Below, piece after piece: positions 58,970-64,000 of a stretch of DNA of 64,000 nt. The notes beneath the pieces were generated by a model, which searched no databases, was not told where the DNA came from, and was given only the letters and a program-made list of their open reading frames with translations. Both the position numbers and the translations under genes were made by a program. Within the stretch, counting starts at the first letter, position 1, and each line of letters starts with the position of its first letter. The DNA is from Scilla litardierei (Eukaryota; Streptophyta; Magnoliopsida; Asparagales; Asparagaceae): assembly GCA_030789695.1 (NCBI GenBank), contig CM061133.1, positions 93,843,248 through 93,907,247 on the forward strand. Direction: 5' to 3'.

Positions 58970-59404
58970 TTCTTAAACAATGGTTTTAAAACAATGTTTT
59001 TCAAAACTTCCCGGTCTTTAATAACTACTCTATGGTGTGATGCATGATACTCTTATATTACTATGCTTATGGATGAACTTATCTGATATATTCTGCCAAA
59101 CATATGTTGATCATATACTAACAAATTTTTTTGCAGAATTGAATTCCATTCTATCAAAATTCTTAATTGTTGATTACAACTTGGATGAATTATTCGTTAA
59201 AATGATATGTCACATTTTTTGTTGATGACAAGGGGGAGAAATCTTTACGCAAAAATGAATAATTTGCATATTGTTTTGCTAACAGCTTCGATGCAGGTGG
59301 AGAACCACATCAAAGCATGAGGAGTAAGTTTATTTGTATGTCATATTATTTATGTCAACTTACTTCATTTTTCATTTTGGTGTCATCATCAAAAAGGGGG
59401 AGAG
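58970..59404 (+). other. Element A 3' internal region and polypurine tract
   Basis: No gene seen. ACAAGGGGGAGAAAT near 59230 and AAAAAGGGGGAGAG (59391-59404) are two purine tracts; the second abuts the LTR start TGATGGAAATTG. Confidence 0.65.
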
Positions 59405-61181
59405 TGATGGAAATTGAATTCCACCCCCAAGTGGTTTTGATGATGAGCACACCAAATGAAGTTAGTGTACTAACTACACTACAATTAAGTGTGCAGATTA
59501 TGCGATGAATGAGAAGCTTTATACATACTCCAAAGAAGCTTAATCTACCCTCTATTAGCAAAGACAAGGGAAAATGTTACTAGCTCGATGATGAAGCTTA
59601 AGCTCAAATGGAATGGAAGCTCAAGAGAATCTCGCGTCTACATCATCATCTGATCAAGCTTCTGAAGACGTGTCATAAGTCTACAGTGTGTGAGTTGCGT
59701 CCTTCTTAGGGTTATGTTAAAGCCAAAAGTATAGATAACACACACACACAAATGATTTCGAAGTTAAATATTTTAAATACTTTTAAAATCATTTTCAAAA
59801 CTATTGAGAGCTTTTTTTTGCTAGTCACTTTTCAATTTGGTAGTTGAACTCCATTACACCCTGGAGTTAACTACATGTCTTACTAGTCGTGTCTCAGAAG
59901 AAACTCCTCTGGGAGTCGACTACCAAGGAGTGGGAGTTGACTACCAGCTGAGAACTGTTTTCTCCTGGAACACACTGGGAGACGACTATCAATCCTAGTG
60001 AGTCGACTACCAGCTGTCAAAATTCAACGTTTGACCTAACTTTTGTTATCTCTCTAACTTATTGCTCGCATAATTCTCGGGGCAAAAGTCAAACGAATTT
60101 GAATTTTGAATTTTCCCATTTTACCTATAAATAGAGGACTATTTTGAGAGATCAAAACACACAATACTTAAAATCAAATACTCTCTTGTGCAAAATTCTT
60201 AAGGATCTCAAATTTCTCAGCTCTCATTTCTCTTAGCCAAATCTGTTTTTATATTCTTGATCTCGTCTCTTTAAGATATTATTTTCTGAGATCAACTTTT
60301 TTTTGGCTATTGTTTTTCAAAAATCCATGTTCTCTATTCTATGATTTCTATTTGAAAGGATTTTTTGAAAACATTGATTTTGATCCCAAAGACTTAATTC
60401 GTATCTTTGTGTTATCCAAAATCATATTCTATTAAGCCACGAATACATTGTTATCTCTTACTATTGGCTATAGAATTTGGGTGTAAATCCAAACTCTACC
60501 AAATATTTTGGTGAGTTGGATATCGATTTTCATTTTGTGTTTGCCCTTTGTTGTAAGGGTGTTGGAAACCCTAAACAAGTCTCGGTATTGAGATATTACA
60601 GTGTTGCAATCGGAAATCCTGGTCAGGGCTAGGTGTGTGGAAAAATCCTAACGAATGAAGTTATGTGCGTGTATTTGCCAAGGCAGATAGTGGAAATGTC
60701 GTACCGGATTGGTCGGGGACTGGACGTACCCAGGGTTGTGGGAACCAGGATAAAAATCATTGTGGTTGCATTTGCATTCTCTGTGATTGTTTATCTCTAT
60801 CTGTTTATCTCAATTCATTGAGTATTATATTGTAACTCATTCATAATATATTGCAAAATCAGTATTTGCTTCTTTCTTATATTTCTGTGTAATCTTTTAT
60901 ATCTTCATTAAGTATTCGTTTAACTAAGCTGTGCATAAATCCCTCTGGGAGTTGACTACTGTTCTTAGGGAGTCAACTACCAGAAGAGTTTTATCTCTGA
61001 TTTGCCTTTTTGAAGATTACTTAAGTTGATTATAAACCAAGCGTAGATCACTCTACTTGGTTTCTTAGGCAATATTAGAAGGCTTTGAATTGTGCAAATC
61101 AATTAGAAAGAAAAAGTTTATTTTTATACAACACTATTCGACCCCCCTTCTAGTGGTGTTTGCCATCCATAGGATCCAACA
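59405..61181 (+). repeat. Element A 3' LTR (1777 bp)
   Basis: It starts TGATGGAAATTG after the purine tract and probably ends GATCCAACA, judged from the CTATTCGACCCC..CTAGTGG block typical of copia-like LTR ends. The end is inferred because the other LTR is outside the window. GGGAGTCGACTACC-type motifs lie at 59912-60012, upstream of TATAAATAG (60126-60134), and again at 60947-60987. Confidence 0.7.
60126..60134 (+). promoter_or_regulatory. Element A LTR TATA box
   Basis: TATAAATAG lies about 115 bp after the GTCGAC motif cluster. Confidence 0.75.
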
Positions 61182-62196
61182 CAACCCACTTTCTCGATCG
61201 AGTCCGTCAGGGATCCATCTTCTCCAAAAATTGTCGTTTTGCCTATTCGGCCCGAGTAGGCCTTTCTCGGTCGAGTCACCATCTGACTCGGCTGAATAAG
61301 TCTTGCTCGGTCGAGAAGGACGTTGATGGTGATCCTTCGAAAATAATAAAATTTGCTCGACCGAGCAGCACACTGCTCGGTCGAGTCGGATACATGTCTG
61401 CTTCTTCTCGTGCATCAGCTCGGTCGAGCAGACTACTCTGCTCGGTCGAGTCGCCTGGAAAAACTGCTGCAGAAGCTTCCAGCTCCTCCTCTACTCCTGT
61501 GAATCTCTCTGCTCCTTCCGTAGGCTTCCAAAACTTGGCGAACTCCTGTAGAGCTTCACCAGCCGGCTCACGGACATGTCGGATGTGTCCATATCCAAAA
61601 GGGGCCTCGAATCGCTCCAAAATCCTTGAAAATCCACAAAACTCTACGAAACTCGAATATGACGTTAGAATTGCAATATCGTAGGAAAATACAGGATTTG
61701 GATGTGAATATGATATGAAATGCAATGGAATGATACCATGAAAAGATGGAAAATATGGACACATCACTCTCAAGTAAACCCCAACTTCTCACCCCTTTAG
61801 GAAGCAGATCCTCTCATTTAACTCGGGAATCCTGAGCCAATAATGGGGGAAATGTAGTTCATTCAGACTTTGTCGGTCAGAGAAAAGGATAATTCAGGGA
61901 CGAAGTCTAAGATTTCCTTGGGCTCACTATGTGATTTGCATGCCCTGAGAATGGAAAATCTAGGCTACATGAGTAGTTCTTTGCCCTTACCCGGAACTGA
62001 ACCACGTTGGGAAGACCGGCGACCACTCATGGCCTCCTGGTGGGATGACTCCCTGATTCTTAACATTGCTTGTACAGAGGAAACGACCTAAATGGACACA
62101 AGCAAGAAAGAAGAAGACTCACCTAGCGGAGGTAGCCAAAGTGGATGCGAAGTTTCTCAAATGTGAAGAAGCACTTGGCATTTGGTGTCTGTCACA
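61182..62196. other. Sequence between LTR A and LTR F, with CTCGGTCGAG array
   Basis: From 61192 to 61452 CTCGGTCGAG or its inverse CTCGACCGAG occurs about eight times, probably part of the control region of another, unidentified element. The 165-codon open frame at 61276-61773 (minus) runs through this array and is not convincing. A peptide-like stretch near 62122-62180 (HLAEVAKVDAKFLKCEE) is unexplained. Confidence 0.5.
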
Positions 62197-62402
62197 TGTA
62201 GGGATCGTCTAACCCTTGCAGTACTAACAACACACACTAGAGGGGGGTGAATAGTGTAATGACAATAAAATTGTCCAAATAAAATTTAACTTGCAAATGC
62301 GGAATTATAAATGCAAGAGGAATTAAATGGCACAATCAATCCAAACGCAAACACAAAGTTTTACCCTGGTTCACCAAACTTGGTTACATCCAGCCACACC
62401 AA

Positions 62403-62695
62403 TATTCACTATATTCCCACACAGAGAAGTGAATACAAATCTCACAAGGAGATACCCCCACAAAGAGGATTTATGCCCTACACAAGGACCCAATCAATCC
62501 TACACAAGGATCAAGACTCCCACACAGAGAATCGCTAACTCCCACTCAAAGAATTAGGGTTAGCCCTACACTAGGACACTCGAACTCCCACAAAGAGAGT
62601 TAATTCCCACAAAGAGAATTCCTTAGTCCCACAAAGAGACAACCTCTCACAAAGAGAGAAACTCCCACAAAGAGAGTATCCTAATCCGACAAAGA
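62403..62695 (-). repeat. LTR F mini-hairpin array (loop CCACAAAGA)
   Basis: Plus-strand examples are AACTC-CCACAAAGA-GAGTT (62583), AATTC-CCACAAAGA-GAATT (62603), GTC-CCACAAAGA-GAC (62626), CTCTC-ACAAA-GAGAG (62644), ACTC-CCACAAAGA-GAGT (62661), ATCTC-ACAAG-GAGAT (62439) and ATCCT-ACACA-AGGAT (62497). The loop is kept while the stems differ. Confidence 0.85.
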
Positions 62696-63084
62696 GAAAT
62701 AGGAAAACAAATTACACCCTGTAAAGTAAATACTCTTACCTATGCTTTGAGATGCTTACTCATGAATGAATGCAAGGCATGGAAGAGGATCTCCAAGTGT
62801 TGGAATATGCTTGAGAGCACTTGGATGATTTCCCTTAAGCTGGACTTCAATGCATGAAGGAAGATGAATGCTCAATAGAGGGAAATGAGAGAGCTTGAGA
62901 GAGGCTTAAAGATCTCTTGAGATTTTCAATAGAATCAAGAGTAATCAAGAATCAATCAAGAAGTTTAATCATAGGCATCACACTCATATATATATGAATC
63001 CTATATCAAGCCCAACACCCCAAAGAAACAGCTAAATAATCCAATCTGCAATGGCTAGAAACTGGGTGAAAACGACAGGAACAG

Positions 63085-63600
63085 TCGACTAATGATCATA
63101 AGACAGTCGACTGATCAACGGCTAGAAAATATCTAACGGCTATAATCTGAGCCAGGACAGTCGACTGACGAAGTCAATACAGTCGACTGACAAACATGAC
63201 AGGTGTCTGTTAATCCTTCAGCAGACGACTGCTGCAGGGGATGGATCAAAACAGAGAGCTGCACTCTTTCTCCAATTCTTCGCACATGCGACTGATGTTA
63301 ATAATACAGTCGACTGTCAAATAGTCAGGCGATTGTACATTCTTCATCAGTCGACTACTGTAAAGTATGGAGAGAAGACAGAGAGATGCAGAGATTGCAC
63401 TTACGCTAGATAGGCGACTGTTGGCCAATATCTAGGTGACTGTAAATATACAGGCGACTGGAAACCGATCGACAGACGACTGTGCGTAAAGCTCAAGTTT
63501 GAGTCAATTGAAATGTTGACTTGAGCAGTGCATATCAGGCGACTGTAGAAGGATCTACAGGTGACTGGAATCACCCAGTTGGCTGTGTTTCCCGCAACAG
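63085..63600 (-). repeat. LTR F U3 palindrome array (CAGTCGACTG family)
   Basis: About sixteen copies of ACAGTCGACTG or decayed forms (CAGGCGACTG, CAGACGACTG, CAGGTGACTG). The order relative to the TATA box matches E3, E5 and A. Confidence 0.85.
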
Positions 63601-64000
63601 GTGACTGACGGAAAGAGTGAACCTATTGGGTTGGATTCTATGATAATCCTAAGGTTCACTAAGATGGTTAAATGCTTGTGCATGAATGAGCAAACCATCT
63701 AGCAAGTCATTACATCAACCCTAGACTCAAAAGAGAGAGAAAGCAATAAAGTAAATTACATGGATTACAATGCTTTCTAAAGAGTATAAGTCTTCAATCT
63801 TGATGCCTTGATAGCTCTCCATCATCTCCAAGCTTTGGCACTCCTTGAGTCCAAACTTTGGCCCTTCTTCACATGATGTCCATCCTTACACCAAGTGATT
63901 AGTCTCCAAGAAAGATATCCTTGAAATAAACTGAGAGACTAAGACATGAGATTCATTAGCAACAACATAATGTTGTGATCATCATCAAAATAAGATTGGT

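Larger units (their letters stand above)
62197..64000 (-). repeat. LTR F (minus strand), incomplete at window edge
   Basis: On the minus strand it ends with TATTCACCCCCCTCTAGTG then ..CCCTACA at 62197, the usual form of copia-like LTR ends. The promoter order is array (63600-63085) then TATATATATG (about 62996-62985), then a mini-hairpin array (62695-62403). The LTR start should lie just beyond 64000. The identity of F is inferred from one end only. Confidence 0.6.

Noticed and set aside
61276..61773. 165-codon minus-strand frame
   Set aside because: It runs through the CTCGGTCGAG repeat array and has no domain; repeats account for the open frame.
1..64000. tRNA, rRNA or ordinary host genes
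   Set aside because: None recognised; every confident coding motif belongs to a transposable element.

Overview
This is intergenic DNA from a flowering-plant nuclear genome. It is built almost entirely of nested transposable elements, and I see no ordinary host gene. The plant assignment rests on a CACTA (En/Spm-type) DNA transposon, Ty3/gypsy elements resembling the Tat/RIRE2, Tekay and Athila lineages, and copia-like LTR ends. The species cannot be told from the sequence. All family names come from reading motifs by eye, not from database searches. Layout: an outer LTR element (A; 1-766 and 57667-61181) is split by a CACTA element (767-57666, 3-bp target duplication CCA). The CACTA element carries, on the minus strand, a tnp2-type transposase gene (TNPD-like, 52389 down to 38573) and a second transposase gene (TNPA-like, 29103 down to 1481). 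Four LTR retrotransposons sit inside it, each with a matching 5-bp target duplication: E1 (2842-10156, CCGGC), E2 (10801-26946, AGTTG), E4 (32677-38571, CCTAC) and E5 (39409-49652, ACTAT). A fifth, E3 (12883-21630, chromovirus), is nested in E2, giving four levels of nesting. Without the insertions the CACTA element is about 17.3 kb. A further LTR (F, minus strand) begins at 62197 and runs off the right edge.  E1 and E2 are sister elements in opposite orientations. Each has only gag in sense and a spliced, TATA-driven antisense gene (gypsy-type transposon domain plus coiled coil), separated by 90-bp tandem repeats; pol is absent. E3 has gag, protease, RT, RNase H, integrase and chromodomain, but carries nonsense codons, a frameshift, a beheaded 5' LTR and two intron-like insertions. 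E4 is short and has only a Gag-like ORF. E5 lost gag, protease and the RT core through an in-frame deletion, but keeps integrase, a 3' ORF and an internal promoter-like copy of its LTR motif array.  The most interesting signal is non-coding. Several unrelated LTR families carry (i) family-specific short CG-containing palindromes clustered just upstream of the TATA box, (ii) arrays of mini-hairpins in the LTR whose loops are constant while their stems change in a compensatory way, and (iii) a small hairpin, loop often GAGGAC, 5-7 nt before the polypurine tract or copies of it. These look like convergently evolved regulatory or RNA-structural modules and are the best candidates for something undescribed.
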